Origin: JAODBQ01 sp038213195
GTDB taxonomy: Bacteria > Actinomycetota > Acidimicrobiia > Acidimicrobiales > Ilumatobacteraceae
Assembly: GCA_038213195.1 (NCBI GenBank)
Contig: JBBQTN010000001.1
Span: 10,758 to 74,757, forward strand
Length of the DNA: 64,000 nucleotides
Reading direction: 5' to 3'
Shown here piece by piece: positions 51,181-59,064 of this stretch (positions within the stretch are counted from its first letter, which is position 1; each line of letters starts with the position of its first letter). Made by a program: the position numbers and the translations under genes. The notes below the pieces were generated by a model. It was not told the DNA's origin and did not search any database. It saw only the letters and a list, made by a program, of their open reading frames with translations.

Positions 51181-52041
51181 TCACGTCGCGGCCCGCTCGG
51201 CACCGCGACGCTCGATCGCGACGGACATCGTCCGTCCGCCGGCCGGCAGCTCGGCGCAGAGCGCGCCGGCGGCGGCACGGTCACACATCGCCGCCACCGC
51301 CGGGCCGGAGCCGGAGAGCCACGCGCACCACGCCCCAGCCCCGAGTGCGGCTGCCAGCGCGTCGGCGGACGCGGGCGCGGCGGCCAGGCGGCCGGCTTGG
51401 TGCAGCCGGTCCTGCGTGGCGATGCGCAACGCGGCGATGTCGCCACTGGCGAGGGCGGCCACGAGCAGCGCGGTTCGGCCCACGTTGAAAACTGCGTCGT
51501 CTCGCTGGACGGTCGGGCCGAGACGGGCGCGGGATGCTCTGGTGGACGTCGAGGTGTCCGGCATCCACACCACGATGGCCGGGTCGAGGGGCGTGGCGAC
51601 GCGCACCGCCCGGCCCCCGGCAACGGCGACGACGCCGCCGAGCAGCGATGCCGCAGCGTTGTCGGCGTGGCCCTCCAACTCGGTTGCCGCGGCGAGCACG
51701 GCGTCCACCTCGACCTCACCGACGGGCATCCGCCCGAGACGCTGCAGGTGCGCGGCGAGGAGCCCGCCGACGTACATCGCGCCGCTGAAGCCCAACCCGC
51801 GCCCGCTCGGGATCGGCGACCTCACCCAGACCTCGCCGGCGCCGCCTCCGCGGGCGAACGCCCGCACTGCAGGATGGTGCAGGTCGGGGACGTGGGCGTC
51901 ATGGGGCAACCCCGCGTCGTCGACGATCCCGACGTGGGCGTCGAGGGTGAGGGCGATCCCCAGCGCATCGAAGCCGGGACCGATGTTGGCCGACGACGCT
52001 GGGACACGCACGTGCACGTGGCCTGCCTGCCCGGGCGTCAA
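51181..52041 (-). CDS. thrB: Homoserine kinase (GHMP family)
   Basis: 286 aa from TTG. VRVPASSANIGPGFDALGIAL is the ThrB N-terminal motif; SGSGPAVAAM near the C-terminus is GHMP motif 3. The ATP loop reads PSGRGLGFSGA rather than the usual GLGSSAA, with Phe for one serine and Gly for an Ala. It should phosphorylate homoserine for threonine synthesis, but no other thr genes adjoin it. Convergent with the exonuclease gene (4 nt between stops). The TTG start is reached by a chain of six micro-ORFs from trpD. Confidence 0.82.
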   Translation of the reverse strand: MTPGQAGHVHVRVPASSANIGPGFDALGIALTLDAHVGIVDDAGLPHDAHVPDLHHPAVRAFARGGGAGEVWVRSPIPSGRGLGFSGAMYVGGLLAAHLQRLGRMPVGEVEVDAVLAAATELEGHADNAAASLLGGVVAVAGGRAVRVATPLDPAIVVWMPDTSTSTRASRARLGPTVQRDDAVFNVGRTALLVAALASGDIAALRIATQDRLHQAGRLAAAPASADALAAALGAGAWCAWLSGSGPAVAAMCDRAAAGALCAELPAGGRTMSVAIERRGAERAAT

Positions 52042-52230
52042 CGACTCGTCACCTGCTCACCGCCCACAGCTCACCGCCCACAGGTCACCGTGGGTCACCG
52101 TGGGTCACCGTGCGTCATGGCCGCCACGCACGACCGCCGGCCACTGCCGCTGCCGCCTCTTCCCGCTCGCCAATGCCGGCTCCTGAGGACGACAGCTGCA
52201 CGCTCTCCCCACTCACCACAGCCCGCTCAC
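52038..52230 (-). other. Chain of six micro-ORFs tiling the trpD-thrB gap
   Basis: Each ORF starts on the previous stop (NTGA overlaps): 52230-52213 (5 aa), 52216-52115 (33 aa), 52118-52095 (MTHGDPR), 52098-52057 (13 aa), 52060-52049 (VSR), 52052-52038 (VTSR). The first start lies on the trpD stop; the last stop lies on the thrB TTG (TTGA). No base of the gap is outside an ORF. Confidence 0.45.
52055..52113. repeat. Short tandem repeats in the trpD-thrB gap
   Basis: Two copies of a 14-mer (GCTCACCGCCCACA, 52055-52082), then three copies of a 10-mer (GTCACCGTGG, last base changed, 52084-52113). On the coding strand each copy supplies a GTGA or GTGAC junction used by the micro-ORF chain. Confidence 0.75.
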
Positions 52231-53288
52231 CCGACGACTGCCGTTGCCTGTTCGGTCGACACAGCCGCCATCGTGGCCAGTGCGGCGGCCGCGCGACCGC
52301 TGTCGATCGAATCGGCGGCGATCGCCAGGCCGACGTGGAGGTCCGCCGCCCGCTCGGCGATCACCAGGCCGGCGGCGGCGTTGAGCAGCACGATGTTGCG
52401 GTGCGCGCCGTGCTCGCCCCCGAGCACACGGCGCACCACTTCGGCATTGTGGGCCGGCGGTCCGCCGACCAGCTCCTCGGCGATCGCCGGGGCAAGCCCG
52501 AGCGCGACGGGGTCGACCGTGAAGGAGCGCACGTCGTCGTCTTCCAACGCCAGCACCGTCGAGGACCCCGTGGTGGTCAGCTCGTCGAGCCCGTTGCCGT
52601 GCACCACCCAGGCCCGGTGCGAGCCGTGCAGGCGCAGCGAGGCGAGCATCCGTTCTGCGACCGCTGGGTTGGCGACGCCGATCAGCTGCCGGCGCACGCG
52701 GCCGGGGTTCGCCATCGGGCCGAGCAGGTTGAACACTGTCGGGATCCCGATCTCGCGCCGGCTCGGCGCGGCGAACCGGAACGAGGGGTGGTAGCGCGGC
52801 GCGAGGCAGAAGCCGATGCCCGCCTCCTCGATGCAGCGCAGCACACCCTCGGGACCGAGCTCGATGGCCACCCCGAGCGCCTCGAGCACGTCGGCGGTGC
52901 CGCACTGCGACGAGGCGCCGCGCGCCCCGTGCTTGCACACGGGAACCCCGGCGCCTGCGACCACCAACGCCGCCATCGTGCTGATGTTGATCGAGTGGCT
53001 GCGATCACCGCCGGTGCCGACGATGTCGATCGCGCTGGCCCGCTGCGCCGGAGAGAGCGGCACGATGGTCGCCTGCTCGAGCACCGCGTCCAGCAGGCCG
53101 GACACCTCCTCGGCGGTCTCGCCCTTGGAGCGCAGGGCGACGACGAACCCGATCAGCTGAGCAGCCGTGGCCTGCCCGGTGAGGATCGTCGCCATCGCGG
53201 CACGCGCCTGTGCCGCCGACAGGTCCCGGTGCTCGACCAGCTCCGTGAGCAGTGCCGGCCAGCCGCCGTGATCCTCCAGGGTGTCCAT
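52227..53288 (-). CDS. trpD: Anthranilate phosphoribosyltransferase
   Basis: 353 aa. DIVGTGGDRSHSINISTMAALV (phosphoribosyl and anthranilate loops), CKHGARGASSQCGTADVLEALG, FNLLGPMANPGRVRRQLIGV and VVHGNGLDELT. It couples PRPP with anthranilate in tryptophan synthesis. No other trp genes are nearby. Leaderless: TAGTCT 8 nt before ATG. Confidence 0.94.
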   Translation of the reverse strand: MDTLEDHGGWPALLTELVEHRDLSAAQARAAMATILTGQATAAQLIGFVVALRSKGETAEEVSGLLDAVLEQATIVPLSPAQRASAIDIVGTGGDRSHSINISTMAALVVAGAGVPVCKHGARGASSQCGTADVLEALGVAIELGPEGVLRCIEEAGIGFCLAPRYHPSFRFAAPSRREIGIPTVFNLLGPMANPGRVRRQLIGVANPAVAERMLASLRLHGSHRAWVVHGNGLDELTTTGSSTVLALEDDDVRSFTVDPVALGLAPAIAEELVGGPPAHNAEVVRRVLGGEHGAHRNIVLLNAAAGLVIAERAADLHVGLAIAADSIDSGRAAAALATMAAVSTEQATAVVG

Positions 53289-53296
53289 CGGCGCTC

Positions 53297-53302
53297 AGAC
53301 TA
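53297..53302 (-). promoter_or_regulatory. -10 element of a leaderless trpD promoter
   Basis: TAGTCT, 8 nt before ATG 53288. The remaining 225 nt up to whiB show nothing else I can support. Confidence 0.5.
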
Positions 53303-53527
53303 GGCAGCCCACCCGACCGGGCGCAGCGTGCGAACGGCCGACCCGGGTAGGGGCGCAGCGATCGGCGCGCCGCCGACGAGGTGCGCTGCGCCACCAGTCG
53401 CCGGCACCGCGCACCACGACGTGGCAACCGACGATGCGGTGGGCCATGACCACACCGGGCGTGGGCACCGTGGGGCCGCGACCGGGCGGCCCAGCCGGTG
53501 GCACCCGGTCGATGCGCTTCGCGAGGA

Positions 53528-53767
53528 CTACGCGGTGCGGCGACGCTGCCGGATCAGGCGGCGACGCTCGCGCTCCGTGGCGCCTCCCCAGACGCCTTGC
53601 TTCTCGCGCACCTGGAGCGCGAACTCCAGGCACGCCACGCGCACGCTGCAAACCGCACAGACCGCCTTCGCGTCCAGCGCCTCATCATCGTCGTCGGGAT
53701 AGAAGATGCTGGGTTCCAGGCCCCGGCATGCTCCCAATTCCCGCCACTTGAGCTCTTTGGCAGACAC
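53528..53767 (-). CDS. WhiB family iron-sulfur transcription factor
   Basis: 79 aa. Four cluster cysteines C14, C37, C40, C46, then GVWGGATERERRRL and a basic RRQRRRTA tail. WhiB proteins bind 4Fe-4S and work with the primary sigma factor; subtype is not assigned, though the small size fits the WhiB1/WhiB2 group. GTG start with a weak GAGAGG site. A -10-like TAGATT lies about 65 nt upstream, so it has a leader, unlike many genes here. Confidence 0.92.
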   Translation of the reverse strand: MSAKELKWRELGACRGLEPSIFYPDDDDEALDAKAVCAVCSVRVACLEFALQVREKQGVWGGATERERRRLIRQRRRTA

Positions 53768-53949
53768 GACCTCTCGCCCCCGGTGTTGTTCCGGCGACCG
53801 GGAAGATCCCGGACCGCGCTCGTGAATCTACGTTCCACGCGAACCGCTCCGCCAGGGGCAAATCGGGAATTTCGTTGCGTGCGGATGACGGCTGCGTGCG
53901 TGTCGTCGCAGGTGAGACCGCCCCGACGACCTGTCCACCGAGCGCGGCG

Positions 53950-55263
53950 TCAGCGCGGCTGCTCCTCGGGAATGCCGTACGCGCGGGCCAGTACCTGCAG
54001 CGGGTGGCGGGCGACGGCACCGGTCTGCTCGGCGATCGCCGCGTTCGCCAGGTGGCAGTCGCCGACGACGACCTCGCTGCCCGCGCGCCGGATCTCGTCG
54101 CCGAGCCTGCGACCGACGGCGATGCTGATCTCCTCGTTCGCGGCGCGCAGACCCCACATCCCGTCCATCCCACTGCACCGTTGCGCGAGCCTGATCCGCG
54201 CCCCGGTCAGCTTGAGCAGATCCCGGCTCTTCAACCCGGCGTCCTGGGCCTTGAGGTGGCACGGCGTGTGGTAGGTGATCGTCGCCGGGACCTGGCCGGA
54301 GAACTCGGTGTCGAGCGCCGTCTGCTCGCCCTTGTGGACCTTCATCAGGTACTCGCAGGCGTCGTAGGTGTTCGCCGCGACCAGCTCGGCGTCGGGTCCA
54401 GGGGCGTAGCTGGCGTAGTCCTGCTTGAGGATGTAGCCGCACGTCGGCTGGGCCACGACGATGTCGCGGCCGCCGCGCACCGCTTCGACGAGCGCGGGCA
54501 CGTTTTTGCGCGCGATGCGCGCGAACTTCTCGACGTTGCCACTGTGCAGCCACGGGGCGCCGCAGCAGCCGACGCCTCCTGCGACGGCGCACTCGATCCC
54601 GTTGCGCTCGTACACCTTGACCAGGTCGTGCCCGACGGCGGGGTTCTGGTACTCGATGAGGCAGGTCGGGAACACCGCGACGCGCCCCTGCCCGTTCGTC
54701 ACCCGCACCTTGGGTCGTTTGGCGAACCAGGTCGAGAAGCGCTGGCGTGCGTAGGGCGGGAGCAGCCGGACGGCCGACACGCCGGTGACCGCGCCGACGA
54801 GCTTGCGCACGAGCGAGCCCGGTGGCGCCCCGGCCACCCTGTTGGCGACGGGCGCGAACCGGCTGGCGACCTTGCCGATCGCGTCGGTGCGGGCCATGAC
54901 CGTGGTGGTGGCCCTGACCCGGGCCCCGACCTGGTGCGCGTCGCGGCGCATCGCGTCGGCGCGCAGCATCAGCCGCGGGAAGTCGATCGCAAACTCGTGC
55001 CGGCCCGGCGTGTACGGGCAGTTGACGTGGCACAGCTTGCATTGGAAGCACTCGTCGACCACCCGGTCCTGCTGGGCGGGCGTGAGCCGGCCGGCCTCCT
55101 GATCGTCGTGGCGGTCGATCATCTCGAACAGCGACGGGAACGACGTACAGAAGTCGACGCACAGCCGGCAGCCGTGGCACACGTCGTACACCCGGGTCAT
55201 CTCGCCCCGGACGTCGGCCTCGTCGAGGTACTGAGGGTGGAAGGGGTCGTAGGTGGTGGTCAT
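53950..55263 (-). CDS. GlpC/GlcF-like iron-sulfur oxidoreductase subunit
   Basis: 437 aa from ATG 55263. Two 4Fe-4S ferredoxin motifs (CHGCRLCVDFC and CFQCKLCHVNC), a linker, then two CCG domains (VGCCGAPWLHSGN, TYHTPCHLKAQ, RCSGMDGMWGL). Such subunits pass electrons from FAD dehydrogenases to quinones. Divergent from glpD with a 117-nt gap, so it is a candidate partner of GlpD or of the FAD-linked oxidase downstream of it. Confidence 0.85.
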   Translation of the reverse strand: MTTTYDPFHPQYLDEADVRGEMTRVYDVCHGCRLCVDFCTSFPSLFEMIDRHDDQEAGRLTPAQQDRVVDECFQCKLCHVNCPYTPGRHEFAIDFPRLMLRADAMRRDAHQVGARVRATTTVMARTDAIGKVASRFAPVANRVAGAPPGSLVRKLVGAVTGVSAVRLLPPYARQRFSTWFAKRPKVRVTNGQGRVAVFPTCLIEYQNPAVGHDLVKVYERNGIECAVAGGVGCCGAPWLHSGNVEKFARIARKNVPALVEAVRGGRDIVVAQPTCGYILKQDYASYAPGPDAELVAANTYDACEYLMKVHKGEQTALDTEFSGQVPATITYHTPCHLKAQDAGLKSRDLLKLTGARIRLAQRCSGMDGMWGLRAANEEISIAVGRRLGDEIRRAGSEVVVGDCHLANAAIAEQTGAVARHPLQVLARAYGIPEEQPR

Positions 55264-55368
55264 CCTGCTCCGAATCATCCCAAGCCGCGTGGCGACCACC
55301 GCCAGGGTGCGGACGATCACTCAGATCGTCGCGCACCGAGTGGCTGGAGATGGCTTCGCCGTCCTCCG

Positions 55369-55374
55369 TACACT
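55369..55374 (+). promoter_or_regulatory. -10 element of a leaderless glpD promoter
   Basis: TACACT, 6 nt before GTG 55381. Confidence 0.5.
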
Positions 55375-55380
55375 GCCGGG

Positions 55381-57054
55381 GTGAGCTCTGGCGAAGGCTT
55401 CCAGCGGGCAACGATGTTGCAGCGCCTGGGGTCCGAGCACTTCGACGTCCTGGTCGTCGGCGGCGGCATCACTGGGGTGGGCGTCGCCCTCGACGCCGCC
55501 ACCCGCGGGCTGCGCACCGCACTCGTCGAGCGCGACGACTTCGCCTCGGGAACCTCGTCGAAGAGCTCGAAGCTGATCCATGGCGGCCTGCGTTACCTCC
55601 AGCAGGGTGAGGTGAGGCTCGTCTACCAGGCGCTCCACGAACGTCAGCGGCTGCGCCGCAACGCCCCCCACCTGGTCAACGTGCTGCCGTTCATGATTCC
55701 GATCCTCACCCGCGATGGTGTGGTCTCCCGCAAGATCGCACGGGCCCTCGGTTCGGCGATGTGGATGTACGACCTCACGGGGGGATGGCGGATCGGCCGG
55801 TTCCACCGCCGCCTGAAGGCGGACGCAGCGCTCGCCCACCTCCCGACGATGGCCAGGGACCGTCTCGCCTCCGCCTACCTCTATTACGACGCCACGGCGG
55901 ACGACGCCCGCCTGTGCCTCACCGTGGCGCGGACGGCAGCGGCTCACGGCGCGGCGATCGCCAACCGCTGCGCCGTCACCGCGATCACCAAGGACGCGGC
56001 CGGCCGCGCCGACGGCGCCGTCGTCGAGGCCGACGGCGCGTCGATCACCGTGCACGCCAAGGTGGTGGTCAACGCCGGCGGGGTGTGGGCCGACGACGTC
56101 CGCGCCCTCGACGAGGACAGCCACCCGGGCTCGATCCGTCCTGCCAAGGGGGTGCACATCACCCTGCCGTGGGCCAAGGTGCGCAACGACATCGCCGTCG
56201 TCATCCCCGTGCCGAAGGACAGGCGCAGCCTGTTCGTCGTGCCGTGGGGAGCGAAGGCCGACGGGACGTTCGAGCACACCTACATCGGCACGACCGACAC
56301 CGACTACGCCGGCCCGCTCGACGATCCGCAGTGCACCAAGGATGACATCGACTACGTGCTGCGCGCCCTCAACGCCACGGTCACGACGGGTGTGACCGCG
56401 GCGGACATCACCGGCGTCTGGGCCGGACTGCGACCGCTGGTCAAGGCGGCGCCGCGCACGGGCAAGGGTGCGCGCACCGCCGACCTCTCACGGCGCCACA
56501 GCGTTCGCCGCAGCGAGGGCGGGGTGATCACGGTGGCCGGTGGGAAGCTGACGACCTACCGCGAGATGGCCGCTGACACGATCGATCTGGCGGCCGCCGA
56601 CATCGGGCACACACCGCGCTGTCGGACCAAGCGGCTGGCGCTGCTCGGTGCGGAGGGCTACGTCGCTCCGCCGCCCGGGTCGCCGGCGGCGCACCTCGCC
56701 GGGCGCTATGGCACGCTCGCCGGCGAGGTGCAGGCACTGATCGACGTTGACGCCGCGCTCGGCGAACCGCTGGTGCGCGGCCTGCCATACCTTCGTGCCG
56801 AGGCCGTGTACGCGGTGCGCGCCGAGATGGCACGCACGCTCGACGACGTGCTCACCCGACGGACGCGCGCCCGGTTGTTCGACCGGCCGGCGGCGTTGGC
56901 GGCGGCGCCTGCCGTCGCCACCCTCCTCGCAACCGAGCTCGGCTGGGACGACGAGGCGCGGGCCGCCCAACTCGCCGACTTCGAGGCGCGCTGCAACGAG
57001 GAGCAGGTCGCCGCCGCCACAGCGACCGAGCAGCTCCTCGGCACGCCGACGTGA
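55381..57054 (+). CDS. glpD: Aerobic-type glycerol-3-phosphate dehydrogenase
   Basis: 557 aa from GTG. FAD-binding VLVVGGGITGVGVALDAATRG, SSKSSKLIHGGLRYLQQGE, VVNAGGVWADDV, IGTTDTDY and VAGGKLTTYREMA are GlpD signatures, with a C-terminal helical cap. It oxidises sn-glycerol-3-phosphate to DHAP at the membrane. It leads an operon with an FAD-linked oxidase, a membrane protein and an FGGY kinase. Confidence 0.94.
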   Translation: MSSGEGFQRATMLQRLGSEHFDVLVVGGGITGVGVALDAATRGLRTALVERDDFASGTSSKSSKLIHGGLRYLQQGEVRLVYQALHERQRLRRNAPHLVNVLPFMIPILTRDGVVSRKIARALGSAMWMYDLTGGWRIGRFHRRLKADAALAHLPTMARDRLASAYLYYDATADDARLCLTVARTAAAHGAAIANRCAVTAITKDAAGRADGAVVEADGASITVHAKVVVNAGGVWADDVRALDEDSHPGSIRPAKGVHITLPWAKVRNDIAVVIPVPKDRRSLFVVPWGAKADGTFEHTYIGTTDTDYAGPLDDPQCTKDDIDYVLRALNATVTTGVTAADITGVWAGLRPLVKAAPRTGKGARTADLSRRHSVRRSEGGVITVAGGKLTTYREMAADTIDLAAADIGHTPRCRTKRLALLGAEGYVAPPPGSPAAHLAGRYGTLAGEVQALIDVDAALGEPLVRGLPYLRAEAVYAVRAEMARTLDDVLTRRTRARLFDRPAALAAAPAVATLLATELGWDDEARAAQLADFEARCNEEQVAAATATEQLLGTPT

Positions 57055-57139
57055 CCGCACGGAGCGTCGTCGATGTCGGCGGGTCGACCACGTGACCGCA
57101 GCGATCGCCGACCCGACCGCACCGACGACGCGCACGTGA
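57051..57139 (+). other. Two chained micro-ORFs bridging glpD to the FAD oxidase
   Basis: 57051-57095 (VTARSVVDVGGSTT) starts on the glpD stop; 57092-57139 (VTAAIADPTAPTTRT) starts on its stop and ends on GTG 57136 of the next gene. All three junctions share ACGTGACCGC, so both peptides and the enzyme begin V-T-A. Confidence 0.5.
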
Positions 57140-58614
57140 CCGCTCCGACGCCACCGATCGAGCTCACCGGCGACGCCGACCACTTCGCCGGCGCGGCGGC
57201 CACCGTTCCCACCGACGTGCTCGACCGGCTCGCGGCCGCCGCCCCGACCAGCACCGATGTCCACGCGACCGCCGAGGCCAGCCGCGACTGGTGGCCGTTG
57301 GCGATGCACTGGGCGCTGGCCGGTCAGGTGCCGCGCCGGGCGGCAGCCGTGTGCCGCCCGGACACGACGGAGCAGGTCGCTGCTGTGCTCGCCGTGTGCA
57401 CCGACGCGCGAATCCCGGTGACCGCCGCGGGCGGACGCAGCGGCGTGTGCGGCGCTTCGGTGCCGGCCTACGGGGGCGTCGTCCTCGACCTCACCGGTCT
57501 GGCCGGGATCATCGGCGTCGACACGCCCTCCGGAGTCGTCGAGGTGCTGGCCGGCACGTTCGGGCCCGATCTCGAGGCCGAGCTGGCCGGAGCGCACGGG
57601 CTCAGCGTCGGCCACTTCCCGCAGAGCTTCGACATCGCCACCGTCGGCGGCTGGGTGGCCTGCCGCGGCGCCGGCCAGTACAGCACCCGCTACGGCAAGG
57701 TCGACGCGATGGTCGCCGGGCTGGAGGTGGTGCTCGCCGGCGGCCGGATCGTGCGCACCGGCGTCGCGCCTGCCGCGGCGACTGGCCCTGATCTGGCGCG
57801 GCTGTTCATCGGCGCCGAAGGCACGCTCGGGGTCATCACCAGGGTGTGGCTGCGCACCCATCCACTGCCGCCACACGAGGCGCGCCGGGCATGGGCGTTC
57901 GCGACGTTCGAGCTCGGCATCGACGCCTGCCGGCGGATCCTGCGGCGCGGCGCCACGCCCGCTGTGCTGCGCCTCTACGACGCGGCCGAGTCGCAGCGCG
58001 GGCAGGGCGGCGACGGCACGCAGTGCATGCTGCTGGTGCTCGACGAAGGCGACCCGGAGATCGTCGAGGCGACGATGCGGATCGTCACCGAGGAGTGCAG
58101 CGGGGCAGCCGCTGGCGCAGCGGAACTGGTCCAACGCTGGCTGGAGCACCGCAACGACACGAGCGCCCTGCAGGCCTTGACCCGCAAGGGGTTCGTCGTC
58201 GACACGATGGAGATCGCCGCCCCGTGGAGCCGGCTGGCAACGATCGTCACCGACGTGGAGGCGGCGATGATGACCGTTCCCGACACCCGCGCGGCCACCT
58301 GCCACCTCTCGCACAGCTACTCCGACGGTGCCTGCCTGTACTTCACGTTCGCGGCCACTCCCCCACCCGACAAGATCGAGGCGACCTACGTCGCGCTGTG
58401 GGACGCCGGCCAGCGCGCCGTGCTGGCCGCCGGCGGCAACCTCTCCCACCACCACGGCATCGGACTCAACCGGGCGCGCTTCGTGCCCGCCGCACTGGGC
58501 GCGGAGCTGGCAGTGTTGCAAGCGGTGAAAGACGCCCTCGACCCCCACGGAGTGCTCAACCCAGGCAAGCTCGGGCTGCGCCATCCCTTCGCCGAGGGGC
58601 CGGTCTGGCCGTGA
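57136..58614 (+). CDS. FAD-linked oxidase, alkyl-DHAP synthase/GlcD-like
   Basis: 492 aa from GTG 57136 (ATG 57073 is possible but overlaps the micro-ORFs). FAD_binding_4 domain (AAVCRPDTTEQVAAV, GGRSGVCGASVPAYGGVVLD, VGHFPQSFDIATVGGWVACRGAGQYSTRYG) and FAD-oxidase C domain ending GNLSHHHGIGLNRARF. The C-terminal SHHHG pattern resembles alkyldihydroxyacetonephosphate synthases, which make ether lipids from acyl-DHAP; D-lactate/glycolate-type oxidases are the alternative. Proximity to glpD (DHAP producer) supports the first. Confidence 0.82.
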   Translation: MTAPTPPIELTGDADHFAGAAATVPTDVLDRLAAAAPTSTDVHATAEASRDWWPLAMHWALAGQVPRRAAAVCRPDTTEQVAAVLAVCTDARIPVTAAGGRSGVCGASVPAYGGVVLDLTGLAGIIGVDTPSGVVEVLAGTFGPDLEAELAGAHGLSVGHFPQSFDIATVGGWVACRGAGQYSTRYGKVDAMVAGLEVVLAGGRIVRTGVAPAAATGPDLARLFIGAEGTLGVITRVWLRTHPLPPHEARRAWAFATFELGIDACRRILRRGATPAVLRLYDAAESQRGQGGDGTQCMLLVLDEGDPEIVEATMRIVTEECSGAAAGAAELVQRWLEHRNDTSALQALTRKGFVVDTMEIAAPWSRLATIVTDVEAAMMTVPDTRAATCHLSHSYSDGACLYFTFAATPPPDKIEATYVALWDAGQRAVLAAGGNLSHHHGIGLNRARFVPAALGAELAVLQAVKDALDPHGVLNPGKLGLRHPFAEGPVWP

Positions 58615-58631
58615 ACGAGGTGCGCCAGTGA
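58611..58631 (+). other. Micro-ORF bridge FAD oxidase to membrane protein (6 aa)
   Basis: GTG overlaps the oxidase TGA (GTGA); VNEVRQ; TGA overlaps the next GTG (GTGA). Confidence 0.5.
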
Positions 58632-59038
58632 GCTCGCTCGACTGGCGGGCGATCCGCGCCGGCGGCGAGGTCGCGCTCGTGTTCGCGGTGCCGTTCTCGT
58701 TCGCGGCGCGGTGGTTCGCAGACAACGGCTCGAACTCGGGGCTCCCGACCTTGCTCAGCCTGCTCGCGCTGGTCGGGTTCGTGCTCGGCTCGGGGATCTC
58801 CGCGTGGGTGCAGCAACGACGGCTGCCGCTGATGCACGCGTTGATCACCGCCCTCGGCACGTACATCGTCGCCCAGGTCGTGTTCGTCTCGATCCGCCTC
58901 TTGCTCGGGCGGGACGTCCACTGGTTCGCGACGTTCTTCAACCTCACCGCCGTCGCCGCCGCCGGGCTGATCGGTGGCTACCTCGGCAGCGCCATGCAGA
59001 AGCGTGGGATCAACCCGAAGTCGATGGACCGTTCGTGA
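58628..59038 (+). CDS. Four-helix membrane protein, unrecognised
   Basis: 136 aa. Four membrane helices (about 12-30, 40-62, 69-90, 101-124) with short loops and a basic C-terminus. No recognised family. It is flanked on both sides by micro-ORF bridges inside the glpD operon, so it may serve the lipid or glycerol pathway (inference). Confidence 0.7.
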   Translation: MSSLDWRAIRAGGEVALVFAVPFSFAARWFADNGSNSGLPTLLSLLALVGFVLGSGISAWVQQRRLPLMHALITALGTYIVAQVVFVSIRLLLGRDVHWFATFFNLTAVAAAGLIGGYLGSAMQKRGINPKSMDRS

Positions 59039-59064
59039 GCCTGCCCGCCGGGTCGGGTCGGTGA
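59035..59064 (+). other. Micro-ORF bridge membrane protein to FGGY kinase (9 aa)
   Basis: GTG overlaps the membrane protein TGA (GTGA); VSLPAGSGR; TGA overlaps the kinase GTG (GTGA). Confidence 0.5.

Noticed and set aside
52055..52113. Possible CRISPR-like repeat array
   Set aside because: Units are 10 and 14 bp and directly tandem, with no spacers and no cas genes.
53875..55380. Long upstream extension of the glpD reading frame
   Set aside because: It covers the iron-sulfur oxidoreductase on the other strand. The conserved glpD N-terminus and the TACACT element set the start at 55381.
55264..55380. tRNA or small RNA between the divergent iron-sulfur gene and glpD
   Set aside because: No cloverleaf or conserved T-loop is seen. 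The stretch holds only the -10 element.
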